Assembly (NCBI GenBank): GCA_964017125.1
Contig: OZ024916.1
Coordinates: forward strand, 3,165,757-3,229,756
Direction: 5' to 3'
DNA length: 64,000 nucleotides
From: Flabesymbios commensalis
Taxonomy: Eukaryota > Annelida > Polychaeta > Terebellida > Flabelligeridae
A program made the position numbers and the translations under genes. Positions 9,466 through 19,135 of the stretch are shown piece after piece (positions within the stretch are counted from its first letter, which is position 1; every line of letters begins with the position of its first letter). Below the pieces are notes generated by a model. That model was given only the letters and a program-made list of their open reading frames with translations, made no database searches and was not told where the DNA came from.

Positions 9466-10150
9466 TGCTGTGGTTTTCAGCCCATATCATAGTCTGTGCA
9501 GTGGTTTTCACTATGATACGTATATCGATATCAGCCCATATCACACTCTGTGCTGTGGTTGTCACTGTGAAACGTATATCGTTATCAGTCTATATCACAC
9601 TCTGTGCTGTGGTTTTCACTGTGAGACGTATATCGTTATCAGTCTATATCACACGTTGTGCTGTGGTTTTCCTTCTGAGACGTAGGCTATATTGGTATCA
9701 GCCCATATCACACTTTGTGCAGTGATTTTCACTACAAGACATATATCGCTATCAGTCTATACCACACTCTGTGCTGTGGTTTTCACTGTCAGACGTATAT
9801 CGGTATCAACCCATATCACACTCTGTGCTGTGGTTTCCACTAAGAGACGTATATTGGTATCAGCTTATATCACATTCTATGATGTGGCTTCCACTAAGAA
9901 ACGTATAATGGTATCAGCATATATCACACTCTGTGATGTGGCTTCCACTGAGAGACGTATGTTGGTATCAGCCTATATCACACTCTGTGCAGTGATTTTA
10001 ACTATGGGACGTATATTGGTATCAGCCTGTATCACACTATGTGAAGTGGTTTTAACTATGAGACGTATATTGGTATCAGCCCATATTACACTTTATGCTG
10101 TGGTTTTGACTAAGAGGCGTATATCGGTATCAGCCTATATCACACTATTG
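9466..10150. repeat. 54-bp minisatellite, about 12.5 units
   Basis: The unit is GTGCTGTGGTTTTCACTGTG, AGACGTATATCGGTATCAGC, then CTATATCACACTCT. The period is 18 codons, so plus-strand frames stay open (ITLCAVVFTxRRISVSAY reading). The frame shifts once near 9685, where the unit gains bases, and codon-position bias is not evident. I treat it as non-coding. Confidence 0.93.
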
Positions 10151-10276
10151 CTGTGGTGTGAACTGCAATGTACACCTGGTTATGTACACCTGCGACATGA
10201 GTCTATTTCTAGAGCTGTAGATTCAGATTTACAATCTACGATTATCGTTCATAGCAGCTTAAATCAGTTCTATTAG

Positions 10277-10865
10277 CACATACAATAATTATAGGTTCTA
10301 AAGCTGAAATATTTTTGGTAACTACCGAGAATGACAAAGAGTTGTCGACAAATTGAATACATATCATTTCTACCCACTTGAAGTTTACGACATCAGTTTG
10401 TCATGCTGAGCTGTTGTCTTTTCTTTTTCTTTCATTTAAAGTTGGAATTTTTAATATTGATATCTATGACATCTCCCATAGTAAGTTAATTTTTGATTAA
10501 TCTTCCCTTAAGATAACTACAAACACAATATGTACTTTGTCCTCACTTAATGGGTAAAATAAGCGATGATTATTTATATGTGTCATTGTTTCTTTTTACT
10601 GGTAAAGCCCTTTACTGGTGAAGTGATATGACGATAAAACATTATTTGCTTGGCCTTACCTTACCAGGCAAAGTGAGAAATGATGACACATTATTTATTT
10701 GCATGGCCCTATCTTAACGACACGGATTATTCCTGGCTACAGATTTATCCTGCGTCATTACTGAATTATTCATTGTGAACTCACGAAGGAGGACATGACG
10801 AGATCGGGTTCAAGATGGAGGAGCTGGAAATATGACACAAGCATCTCAGCAACAACCTGGCACAT
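10277..10865. other. Spacer; a roughly 68-bp direct duplication
   Basis: GAAGTGATATGACGATAAAACATTATTTGCTTGGCC-like sequence at 10618 recurs at 10677 (AAAGTGAGAAATGATGACAC). 10725-10865 is more GC-balanced and free of known repeats. Regulatory use is possible but unproven. Confidence 0.35.
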
Positions 10866-11117
10866 TAACCCCTTCAACCGCCGGTGCCGAATATATTGGG
10901 GTTTTCACTCAATTATTCCCCCATTCAGTACCGCCTTTTAATCATGGTAAAGCCATAATGTGACATCAATCAGCACGATTTGAAAAAAATTGACCTTCAT
11001 TTTGTCAAATCTGAATAATTTTCACCCGCTTGAAGTTGTGGATCGCGTCAGCGAGACACAACTTCAAGCGGGTGAAAATTCCAATTGAATAATTTGGCGG
11101 TTACAGGTTTAACCATT
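10866..11117 (+). mobile_element. Family A' MITE
   Basis: It starts TTAACCCCTTCAACCGCCGG and ends TTGGCGGTTACAGGTTTAA. The hairpin at 11027-11088 (ATTTTCACCCGCTTGAAGTT / AACTTCAAGCGGGTGAAAAT) closes on GTCA at 11047-11050. Diagnostic inside: GTGACATCAATCAGCACGAT. Confidence 0.85.
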
Positions 11118-11279
11118 TGCCTGCTGATCACGACTATTGTCGGGTTGAACCTGTTTTATTTGTCAATTATTTGGAGTTAAATGGGTGTTTGAAAATCAAC
11201 ATTTTTTAAATGTTTGGTCTCAAATTAAACAAATGGTTGAAAATTACAATAAATCAACTTAGCAGGATAAGGGTTAACC
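11107..11279 (+). mobile_element. Family A MITE lacking its hairpin
   Basis: TTAACCATTTGCCTGCTGAT begins and GGATAAGGGTTAA ends it, with TGTTTGGTCTCAAATTAAAC inside. The hairpin segment normally before the right end is absent, as if cleanly deleted. Confidence 0.7.
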
Positions 11280-11872
11280 CTTTAAATCTCAGGGCTCTGG
11301 ACTATTCAATCTAAATTTGATGTCATTCAAAGGTTAACACTTTAAACCTCAGGGCTTCGGACCATTTAATTTAAATTTAATGTCATTTAAAGGTTAACAC
11401 TTTAAACCTCAGGGCTCTAGACCATTCAATTTAAATTTGATGTCATTCGAAGGTTAACCCTTTAAATCTCAGGGCTCTGGACCATTCAATTTAAATTTGA
11501 TGTTATTCAAAGGTTAACACTTTAAACCTCGGGGCTATGGGCCATTCAATTTAAATTTGATGTCATTCAAAGGTTAACACTTTAAACCTGAGGGCTCTGG
11601 ACCATTCAATTTAAATTTGATGTTATTCAAAGGTTAACACTTTAAACCTCGGGGATCTGGATCATTCAATTTAAATTTGATGTCATTCAAAGGTTAACAC
11701 TTTAAACCTCAGGGCTATGGGCCATTCAATTTAAATTTGATGTCATTCAAAGATTAACACTTTAAACCTCAGGGCTCTGGAACATTCATTTAAATTTTAT
11801 GTTATTCAAAGGTTAACACTTTAAACATCAGGGCTCTGGACCATCTAATTTAAATTTGTCGTCATTCAAAAC
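11272..11872. repeat. 60-bp tandem repeat, ten units
   Basis: The period is exactly 60 bp: GGTTAACACTTTAAACCTCA, GGGCTCTGGACCATTCAATT, TAAATTTGATGTCATTCAAA. The first unit begins inside GGGTTAACCCTTTAAATCTC, next to the A element's TTAA end. The array may therefore have grown from a MITE terminus. Confidence 0.95.
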
Positions 11873-12112
11873 CGCACAGGTAATCTAACTTTGAACCGCC
11901 GATCACGATAATATTCGTTAGCACATTAAATACCAGATTTTCAACATGTTAAGTATAAAAATGACATCAATCAGCAAGATTTCAAAATGATGGACGTCCA
12001 TTTTGTCAAATCTGAGTAATTTTCACCTACTTGAAGTTGTGAATCGCGTCAGCGAGACACAATTTCAAGTAGGTGAAAATTCTAATCAAACAACTTGGCG
12101 GTTAAAGGGTTG
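11873..12112 (+). mobile_element. Family A' MITE
   Basis: GAACCGCCGATCACGATAAT begins and CTTGGCGGTTAAAGGGTT ends it. The hairpin arms TTTTCACCTACTTGAAGTTG / CAATTTCAAGTAGGTGAAAA close on GTCA at 12048-12051. Confidence 0.85.
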
Positions 12113-12227
12113 TCAAACAAATTTCATGTATAGTTTCAGGCGTAAATCCTGGAATACCATAGCCATGTTCTTGAAGCTCGTGATCTACCTTAAAAATTAC
12201 CTACTAGTATGTTGCATCTGATGTATC

Positions 12228-12456
12228 TTACTCCACTACAGCCAAGTTATTTAATTGGAATTTTCACCCACTTGAAGTTGTGTCTCACTCACGCGATCCA
12301 CAACTTCAAGTGAGTGCGAATTATTCAGATTTTACAAAATGGAGGTCAGCGATTTTAAAATCTTCTTGATTGATGTCGTGTTTCATATTTAACATGCTCA
12401 GACGCTAGTTATGAAAAAATAAAAACAACGAATATAATCGGGACTCTCGGTTAAAA
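12228..12456 (-). mobile_element. Family A' MITE, reverse
   Basis: The hairpin ATTTTCACCCACTTGAAGTT / AACTTCAAGTGAGTGCGAAT is at 12259-12320. Then ACAAAATGGAGGTCAGCGAT, CTTGATTGATGTCGTG and the end CTCTCGGTTAAAAG follow. Confidence 0.8.
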
Positions 12457-12537
12457 GCGTCGAAATGCACAGAATAAGTATATGTTCCAAGATTTGACAT
12501 GGGCAGTTGTCTGGCTAAACTCCTTTATCATGTCCAG

Positions 12538-12632
12538 CCTGGCCACGATGAAAAATAACAGGAGATTCGTAGATTCGAATCTATACTGTTTTAACAATAG
12601 ACCGACGTCACCGGTGTGTTTTAAATTTGAGA
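12538..12632 (+). mobile_element. Family C right-end fragment
   Basis: GGCCACGATGAAAAATAACA, GGAGATTCGTAGATTCGAAT and TTTTAACAATAGACCGACGT match the C right third. The left two thirds are missing. Confidence 0.7.
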
Positions 12633-12944
12633 GAAGTGCAATTTTTCTTAAATAATTAATTTTCATTATTTTAAACACGTAATTGTGTTAGCAAAATGGA
12701 AATAAAAACAAAGGTTAAGAAAATATACATTGTTTTATGATATTAAATACCTCATAAATCACAGATTATTCTATCTCGCAGTAAACAAGTACAGGATGAG
12801 GTAAATCCATGCGAATTATGTTTTTTATGCTAAAATTATTAGTTTCCACGAACAATCAACGTCCATGCGAATTTAATAAAAGGTACGTTTTCTTTCATAA
12901 AATTTTACCAAAACGAAACGAATAAATTGGGGAAAACGAGTATA
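12633..12944. other. No feature recognised
   Basis: AT-rich sequence with CCATGCGAATT occurring twice (12808 and 12862). No gene was seen. Confidence 0.35.
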
Positions 12945-13035
12945 CTTTTAAAGAAGTTAAGACCATCTTAACTTTTCTAATGGAATGAGAGGAAGTTAAA
13001 ATGATTTTAATTTTCAAAGGGATGTTCCCCTGGCC
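12945..13035. mobile_element. Family J-like remnant
   Basis: GTTAAGACCATCTTAACTTT is a foldback, followed by GGAATGAGAGGAAGTTAAAA and a CCCCTGG end, as in the J core at 36334 and 47713. Left border unclear. Confidence 0.45.
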
Positions 13036-13234
13036 GCCAAAGGTGTTACTTAGGTTTTGGGGTGTAAGATGTCTTGTTAACGACGCCTGAAAGTCTTTCT
13101 GGTATTTGTGAGGCGGGACAATGGATGCCGTGCCAATTAGTCCCCCATTCCCTCATGGATCTCTCCTAGGCACGGATGGCAGGGGTATTGGACGAGAAAA
13201 CAACCGTTCGCGTCTCAATCACGCAGTTTTAACC

Positions 13235-13437
13235 CTCAGAAAACTGAAATATGTTTTTTTTTTAAATCATAATAAATGTCTTAGTTAGCTCTTCATTTGA
13301 ATACCTATGTTATGAATCTATGGTCATTATTGATATTTAAATTATTTCATTGCGGGGATCGTCTTTATAAGGCAGAATCTGACGTCTACAGACGTCAGAT
13401 TCTGACTTATAAAGACGATCCCCGCAATGAAAGGGTT
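13235..13437 (-). mobile_element. Family B MITE, reverse
   Basis: The body AATGTCTTAGTTAGCTCTTC...ACCTATGTTATG precedes a strong hairpin at 13346-13428 (GCGGGGATCGTCTTTATAAG / CTTATAAAGACGATCCCCGC). It ends GAAAGGGTTAA. Confidence 0.88.
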
Positions 13438-13508
13438 AACACGATGTTAATTTAATGTTGGGCCAGCGTCGCAGACGGTGGGCCAGCATTAGATCAACAT
13501 CGTGTTAA
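13436..13508. mobile_element. Family E palindromic element
   Basis: TTAACACGATGTTAATTTAA pairs with the right arm ending ATCAACATCGTGTTAA. The loop is GCA at 13471-13473. Its first TTAA is also the end of the neighbouring B element, so the two share a border. Confidence 0.88.
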
Positions 13509-13561
13509 TGTCTCGTTATTGCTGGGGCTGTTGGACAAGAAAAGACCCGGATGTGTCTGAA

Positions 13562-13640
13562 TAACGTAGGTTTAACGCTGGCTCAGTGTCACTGACGTTG
13601 TACCGGTACTGCGCCAGTGCTATCACAAAGCTTTTAACGT
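13562..13640. mobile_element. Family E remnant
   Basis: GGTTTAACGCTGGCTCAGTG...CTGACGTTGTACCGGTACTG keeps only the core palindrome, with many mismatches. Confidence 0.5.
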
Positions 13641-13754
13641 TGGGAGCACAGAGACACAGTAAACTCCAGCCTTGATCGTCGCCACAAAAACCTGTCTTTT
13701 CTATGCAGCACGAAGGGAAGAGTTGACTCTTGAATAGCTACAAAAAACAGTAAA

Positions 13755-14067
13755 AATGAAATGAAATGAATGAGGATTTACGTCATCTTTGTGCACATAT
13801 AAGCTAAACTAAGCAAAAAGAACCCCCTGAGGATGGTGAAATGAATGAGATGACACTGCCCTCCAGACACAGAATTCGAAATTCAAACCCTGGCGGTCTG
13901 AGGCTAGGCACGCTACATCTCGGTCACGGAGATTCCCCACAATATTGAATCATTACGAGTGAACGGGGAATTTTGTTTCTTTGAAACTTGAAGACCAGAG
14001 TGGGGCTCGAACCCACGATAACCGACTTTCCAAGCAGGCAGCTTTACCCACTGCACCAGGACCCGCC
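13755..14067 (-). mobile_element. SINE-1b, minus strand
   Basis: On the minus strand the head reads GGCGGGTCCTGGTGCAGTGG, AAGTCGGTTATCGTGGGTTC, GAGCCCCACTCTGG. The shared SINE-1 second half (TCCAGACACAGAATTCGAAA on plus) and the ATGAAATGAAATGAATGAGG tail follow. Only the head differs from SINE-1a. Confidence 0.85.
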
Positions 14068-14156
14068 AGCTCCCCACATGCCACTGGATCTCAAGGAGCA
14101 GACCATGATATCTAAGATAATAATAAGGCCAAAGCGACACGTTGACTCAATGTTCT

Positions 14157-14358
14157 TTAACCCTTTGAAGCCTGAATTTACTTTGTGATCATTATCCACT
14201 ACCAGCCGCGAATTCTCGTCTTGTATAAAGATGACTTGAAGTGGTTGAAAAAATGTATTGGTAAACCTGTTTCATGGAAAATTTCCTTCTAAAACCCTTT
14301 GTTGTAGGAAAATTGAGTATGTTTTCAGGGATGTGTAAAATGATGCTTCAAAGGGGTA
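14157..14358 (+). mobile_element. Family D MITE, shortened hairpin
   Basis: TTAACCCTTTGAAGCCTGAA begins it. ATCCACTACCAGCCGCGAAT and AAAGATGACTTGAAGTGGTT are the arms, with most of the core lost. TGATGCTTCAAAGGGGTAA ends it. Confidence 0.75.
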
Positions 14359-14489
14359 AGTGTGTAAAGGCCAGCATGACCAGAATTAAAACAACGTTGG
14401 GACAATGTCTCGTGTTTTCTGGAAACTCAAACGAATAGAATAATATTTTGTGAGTATTGCAAATTTAAGACTGATATTACATTTTTATA

Positions 14490-14720
14490 CCTATTTAAAG
14501 CTGTGTTTCACGGTAGCGAGGCACAACTTCATGTGGGTAAAATTGATATAATTAGCAGTCTAATTATTTTTAATATTTTTATCAAATATAGCAAATATAG
14601 GTCTGAAATTCAACAAATTTGAGTAACTTTAACCCGGCCTTGAAGTTGTGTCTTGCTACCGCGAACCACAGCTTCTTGTATCTAAGTAAATACTTCATCA
14701 GCAAAAATAGAAGTCAAACA
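14490..14720. mobile_element. Two decayed family A hairpin pieces
   Basis: CACGGTAGCGAGGCACAACT at 14509 and CTTGAAGTTGTGTCTTGCTA...CCGCGAACCACAGCTTCTTG at 14640 are A arms. The second closes on TACC (other strand GGTA). Confidence 0.6.
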
Positions 14721-14859
14721 CTTGATACAAACGATTTCTATTATATTGTAAATTTCCATAACGACTAGAACTATCTGAATTGTAGGCCTAATGCTTTGTA
14801 TGGTATGAATATTTATATGTGTTATTAATTGCATTCTGCGTGGTCTTCGTCAGTGTAAT

Positions 14860-15007
14860 CACCAGGTGGCTGTACTGCTAAATACTAAACACTCACCAGG
14901 TGGCTCCGATGGTGAACATTGAATAATCACCAGGGGGCTTTGTGCTAACTATCAAATACTCACCAGGTGGCTCTGCAGCTAAATATATCAAATATTCACC
15001 AGGTGGC
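14860..15007. promoter_or_regulatory. Cluster of five CTCF-like motifs
   Basis: CACCAGGTGGC occurs at 14860-14870, 14894-14904, 14961-14971 and 14997-15007, and CACCAGGGGGC at 14928-14938. Spacing is 33-36 bp. The core agrees with the known CTCF consensus CCASYAGRKGGC. Spacers (GCTAAATACTAAACACT-like) are diverged tandem units. Binding is inferred from the motif only. Confidence 0.55.
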
Positions 15008-15270
15008 GCTTAACGCACTTTACTTTGTGTATTTTTAGGTTCTTTCTGACGTTAAGATGAATTTATTATTTTTTTTGGATATGAGTTATTGAACTTTATG
15101 TGTTAGGCACCATCTTATTATTTATAACAAATAAACAACTTCAAAACTTAATGATCGGATCCACTGAGCATCTGTCACAAACTATTTATGGATTTGAGTG
15201 GCATTTCTGATTGGTCTAAAACTTGCATGAAAACGTATAGGCTACAGCAGGCTTAGCAGCACATAGGAGG
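15008..15270. other. AT-rich spacer
   Basis: No repeat or gene recognised. Confidence 0.4.
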
Positions 15271-15391
15271 GAAGGGGTCTGACAGCGCCTGACTGCCTTG
15301 CCAGTCATGCATGCGTCCAGGGTTCGAGCCCTGCTGATCCTACGTGTGACGTTAACTTTGTACAGGGCCACGTGCTGCGCGCTTTCGCACG
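15271..15391 (+). mobile_element. SINE-3, internally shortened
   Basis: The tRNA-like head GACAGCGCCTGACTGCCTTG, CATGCGTCCAGGGTTCGAGC, CCTGCTGATCC is joined directly to the end part GGGCCACGTGCTGCGCGCTT. The middle found at 48205-48415 is missing. Confidence 0.8.
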
Positions 15392-15402
15392 CAGTACAAC
15401 AA

Positions 15403-15858
15403 TAAAGGTTCTTTAAAAAGAACCCTCAGTAGTCTAATATTACCATGCAACCCCAGGAGAACCATGCAAGGGTTCTTCATGGTTTGGGCGGGGGCCCTAG
15501 GGTAGTGGTTAGCACTGTTGCCCTTCACGCCAGAGTTCGGGGTTCGGTTCCCGGTCTCGGCGGTTTCAAAGAAACAAAAATGTTTCTTCCCCATCCACGT
15601 GTGAAAGTTAGTATTGTGGGGAGCCTCCGTGACCGAGAGGTAGCGTGCTCGGCCTCAGACCGCCAGGGCTCGAATTTCGAATCCTGTGTCTGGAGGACAG
15701 TGTCATCTCAATCATCTCACCATCCTCAGGAGGTTCTCCTGGCCCAGTTTAGCCTATATGTGCACAAAAGTGGCCTAAAGCCCGATTCATTTCATTTCAT
15801 TTCTTCATGGGTTGCATGGAACTAGTACTGAATGGTTTCTTCTAAAGAACCTATATCG
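15403..15858. mobile_element. Family M MITE, hosting a SINE
   Basis: Left AAGGTTCTTTAAAAAGAACC...ACCATGCAACCCC and right TTGCATGGAACTAGTACTG...CTTCTAAAGAACCTATA are inverted relatives. The SINE-1 at 15486-15800 sits between them. Confidence 0.6.
15486..15800 (+). mobile_element. SINE-1a with target duplication
   Basis: The full two-unit structure ends in CCCGATTCATTTCATTTCAT. Flanking repeats TTCTTCATGGTTT (15473-15485) and TTCTTCATGGGTT (15801-15813) differ at one position. It lies inside family M. Confidence 0.9.
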
Positions 15859-16029
15859 TTTAAAGTGAAGGGTACACGATCAATTAAAAAGGCATTCTGA
15901 CCTTAAAGATTACATCTCTGACACCACAAGCCGCATGGCGATATCTATAATCTGTTGAAGTCTATCTGAATTTATAACAAATTTATTAACAATAACCGGG
16001 AAATACATAATCACCCAACAAACTACACT

Positions 16030-16104
16030 GACCCAACGTTCGGCTAATATTAGGCCAGCGTCTCAGAGGGTGACCCAGCATTAGCTCCACACCAGGTCAA
16101 TATA
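16030..16104. mobile_element. Family E remnant
   Basis: ACCCAACGTTCGGCTAATAT, TAGGCCAGCGTCTCAGAGGG and CCAGCATTAGCTCCACACC fold imperfectly. Confidence 0.55.
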
Positions 16105-16111
16105 TGGTTTT

Positions 16112-16292
16112 TGAGTAAGTGCGCTTTGCTTTACGTCACTTTATGTAGAGTCATGGCATTATCACGACAGCAGGAATCCCGAAGTCGGTACTACGCCCTA
16201 CTCTTTTTAAATAACTTCAAGGTTCTCCACAGTGCAAAGTACGCGGGCATCTCTGCACACTCCAGGCCTTTGAACAGTTTGCTGAGAAGAGC
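16112..16292 (-). mobile_element. SINE-2, minus strand, head missing
   Basis: TTGCTTTACGTCACTTTATG, CGACAGCAGGAATCCCGAAG, CACAGTGCAAAGTACGCGGG and CAGGCCTTTGAACAGTTTGC match the SINE-2 body in reverse. The tRNA head is not present. Confidence 0.75.
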
Positions 16293-16430
16293 ATGGCAAT
16301 ACGTAATAAGGTCAGGTCAACAAGTGGCCTAATATGTATGTAGGCAAAAGCAGATGTAGCTGTTTTAAACTATACAGTGACTGCTGTTAGTACTTGCTGT
16401 CATACAGAGGGAGAAATAAGTTATTTTCAA

Positions 16431-16680
16431 TTAGCCCTTTCAAGCCAGAATTTACTATTGTCATATTCATCCACTACAAGCCGCGAATTGCTGTCGCAAT
16501 TCTCGACTTATAGTGGATGAAGATGACTTGATGTGGGTGATAAATTAAAGAAAATTACTATCTATTCGCAAAAAAATTTCATCAAAATGTGTCTTCTAAA
16601 ATCCTTAGCTGTAAAACATTAGGTATATTCTCAATGGTGTAAAATGAGGCTTTAATGCACGTGAGGGCTTAAAGGGTTAA
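16431..16680 (+). mobile_element. Family D MITE, full length (250 bp)
   Basis: It runs from TTAGCCCTTTCAAGCC to GGGCTTAAAGGGTTAA. The hairpin at 16463-16527 (TTCATCCACTACAAGCCGCG / CTCGACTTATAGTGGATGAA) closes on TGTC at 16492-16495 (other strand GACA). The rest (AAATTAAAGAAAATTACTA, TTTAATGCACGTGAGG) is the D body. The hairpin is close to the left end only, so the element is asymmetric. Confidence 0.9.
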
Positions 16681-16779
16681 GGAAGTCCATACTGGTATAT
16701 TTATCTGTTTTAGGTGAGCGACTTAGATTTGCAAATAAGGAAGGCCACACTGATTTGTGAATAAAACAAATAAAAATCT

Positions 16780-16994
16780 ATAACCCTCCACTTCACTTTA
16801 CTCAATTTGGAATCAGCATAAATGTCTTAGTTGGCTCTTTCTGATTCATTTGAATACGTATGTCATGGGTCTACGGCTAATAGAAATATTTGTATTTTTA
16901 CAGTGCGGGGATCGACTTTAGTCGTCAGAATGTGACGTTTGCAGACGTCAGATTCAGACGACTAAAATCGATCCCGCCGCTGTGAGGGCTAACC
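16780..16994 (-). mobile_element. Family B MITE, reverse
   Basis: TAAATGTCTTAGTTGGCTCT, ATACGTATGTCATGGGTCTA, then the hairpin GTGCGGGGATCGACTTTAGT / ACTAAAATCGATCCC at 16903-16980. Confidence 0.85.
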
Positions 16995-17155
16995 TTAATT
17001 ATAGCGCTAAAATATTTTTGTATAAACCATGGAGACCAAAGGATTTTTTTTCAATTTGAAATCAGTATAAAAACCAGCTCGTTCTGATTCATCTGAATAC
17101 CTATGTTATGGGTCTACGGCTATTATGAATGCTTAATTATTTTACCGCGGGATCA
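16995..17155 (-). mobile_element. Second family B copy, reverse, cut at the hairpin
   Basis: TTATAGCGCTAAAATATTTT, TGTATAAACCATGGAGACCA and ACCTATGTTATGGGTCTACG end at ACCGCGGGATCAA, where family A begins. Confidence 0.75.
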
Positions 17156-17157
17156 AT

Positions 17158-17345
17158 AAGTTGTGTAGGCCTCTGGCTACGGCGACCCACAACTTCAAGT
17201 GGGTGAAAATTACTCATATTTGTTTTAATTTCAGAATAACATTGGTAAATTTTGATGTTTAATGTTCATTTCATGTCCAATAACTGTGATTTGATCGGCT
17301 AAGAAAACAGATTTAAAACGACTCCAGTTGTGCTCAGTGGATTAA
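17158..17345 (-). mobile_element. Family A MITE, reverse, one hairpin arm
   Basis: GGCGACCCACAACTTCAAGT...GTGAAAAT, then TTGATGTTTAATGTTCATTT, GATTTGATCGGCTAAGAAAA and the TTAA border shared with the next D element. Confidence 0.75.
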
Positions 17346-17592
17346 CCCTTTCAAGCTTGACTTTACATTGTCATTTTTATCCACTACAAGCCGCGAATTG
17401 CTGTCGCAATTCACGACTTGCAGTGGATGAAGATGACTGGAAGTGGGTGTTAAATTAAAGAAAATTACCATGTATTCGTAGAAAAGTTTCATCGAAATTT
17501 GTTTTTTTTAATCCTTAGTTGGGAGAAAATCAAGTATGTTTTCAATGATGTAAATTGATGCTTTAATGCATCGTGAGGGCTCAAAGGGTTAA
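17342..17592 (+). mobile_element. Family D MITE, full length (251 bp)
   Basis: TTAACCCTTTCAAGCTTGAC begins and GGGCTCAAAGGGTTAA ends it. The hairpin loop is TGTC at 17402-17405. TTAA is present at both ends, as expected of a TTAA target duplication. Confidence 0.92.
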
Positions 17593-17693
17593 TTTCTATC
17601 AAAACACGTGGATACCTAATAATTTTCCCTTTAATTCTCCTTGCTGGAAATGCAAATAAAGGCTACCATCGGCCGTCCACGTCATTGGAATAT

Positions 17694-18000
17694 TAACCCT
17701 TTAGCTGCCGAGTAGTTTATTTCTGTTTCTCAATCATTTTAAGGTGAAATTCCTACAAAATGTTCGTATTTAAAAAATGATTTTTTTAGATTGATGAAAA
17801 AATAGACATCTCTTATATTGAATATTTTGAATAACCAAAACTTTTTATCAATCACAGTGACGTTTTATTTGAATTGAAACATGATTGAAAATTTGTATAT
17901 TAAATTTCACGATTTTTTTAGTGTAGACGCCGGAATAGTTGAAAAGAGTGCTTGCAAAATTTAATAGCAATTTTTCTGCTTTTTATTTTCCTTTTGACCA
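17694..18000. other. AT-rich segment starting with a TTAACCCTTT end
   Basis: TTAACCCTTTAGCTGCCGAG at 17695 looks like a MITE terminus, but no matching right end or hairpin was found before repeat R. Confidence 0.35.
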
Positions 18001-18180
18001 ATACATATATATATTTAAAAACAGATACAAAAATATATACGCATTATATCATTAAAATATTATATACAACATTGGTCGTGCTGCGCTAGAACAGGCTTAT
18101 AGAAGCCTCTGCAAGCTAGGCAGCAACTATATTTAAATTAATCTATGTACAAAAAGTATAAGCATAAAAGTATAGAAAAA
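18001..18180 (-). mobile_element. Repeat R, uninterrupted copy (empty SINE site)
   Basis: On the minus strand, ATAGTTGCTGCCTAGCTTGC, AGAGGCTTCTATAAGCCTGT, TCTAGCGCAGCACGACCAAT reads straight through the point where the SINE sits in the copy at 1591-2110. Confidence 0.75.
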
Positions 18181-18361
18181 TAATATACATAATAATATGC
18201 GTTTCCCGCGCCAAAACCAGAGATAAAATAACTACATATTATTATAAATAGTAGCAAAAAACACACTCTGGAAAGCGTAGAAGAATTGACTGGAATATCG
18301 GAAGAATTGACTAAAAAAACAGCGAAAAACACCCAACGCCGGTGGAAGTTGACTGCAACTT

Positions 18362-18547
18362 TCTGTTAAATTGTGTATTGTGATAATTATATGCATAATG
18401 GGATATGGCTCAAGCAGCACATGTTTATGACCATCTCAAGCATTTGTATTTGTCAAACATGACAATGTGAGAATTTGATTTCTTAGATTGCCATGCTTGT
18501 TATTCAAATATTCCATTATGCATATAACCGTCACAATACACAATTTA
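18362..18547. mobile_element. Family N MITE
   Basis: The ends TTAAATTGTGTATTGTGATA and TCACAATACACAATTTAA are followed inward by TATATGCATAATGG / CCATTATGCATATA, giving about 40-bp inverted repeats. It abuts the TTAA of the next A element. Confidence 0.8.
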
Positions 18548-18791
18548 ACCCTTTGCCTGCTGATCACGACCTTTGTCGTTCCTCATGTGTTTTATTAGCC
18601 GATTAAATCACAGATATTGGGAATGAAATGTGTGTTTAAACATCAAGATTTGCAAATGTTTGGTGTGAAATATAACAAATATCAGTAATTTTCAGCCACT
18701 TGAAGTTGTGTGTCGCGATAGCAAGACACAACTTCAAGTGGGTGAAAGTTTAAATTAATAAATTTTTAAACCTTAGCTCTGGAAAGGTTAA
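18545..18791 (+). mobile_element. Family A MITE, full length (247 bp), reference copy
   Basis: It starts TTAACCCTTTGCCTGCTGAT and ends GCTCTGGAAAGGTTAA. Inside are ATTAGCCGATTAAATCACAG, AAACATCAAGATTTGCAAAT and the hairpin at 18691-18749 (TTTCAGCCACTTGAAGTTGT / ACAACTTCAAGTGGGTGAAA), loop GATA at 18717-18720. No frame: non-autonomous. TTAA with CCC-type ends suggests piggyBac mobilisation. Confidence 0.9.
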
Positions 18792-19063
18792 AAGTATAAA
18801 AGTGGTGCGTGTTAGAGCCTCTGGGGAAGAGAGGGTTAAAAAGTCAGGACGACAGAAATCGTTTGTTTTAATGGGTTTGTCAGCTCCAGTGATAATTCAC
18901 TATCTAACAATAAAATGGCCCTGAATGGCTCCTCAGTGCACCCTCTACCCCCTACGGCAACCCATCTTTAAGTTTTTTTCCACTTCGATCAAATATCACA
19001 GAATTAATTGGGTCTGAATTAATATCATGTAATGAGACACAGAATTTGTCAGTGTTTTGTTGC

Positions 19064-19135
19064 AGTTTTATCCGCGCGGATTTGAGATAAAAGCTTCGCG
19101 GAGCTTTTATGTCAAATTCGCGCAGATAAAGCTTT
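19064..19135. repeat. Palindrome, about 30-bp arms
   Basis: TTATCCGCGCGGATTTGAGA, TAAAAGCT faces AGCTTTTATGTCAAATTCGC, GCAGATAAAG around TCGCGG, with few mismatches. It has no other copy in the window. Confidence 0.8.

Noticed and set aside
9692-10276. 194-codon frame with 18-residue repeats
   Set aside because: Follows from the 54-bp minisatellite period. No signal sequence, domain or splice evidence.
11107-11872. Telomere-like or subtelomeric repeat because of TTAACCC/GGGTTAA
   Set aside because: The motif is TTAACCC at 60-bp spacing and at MITE ends, not a tandem hexamer.
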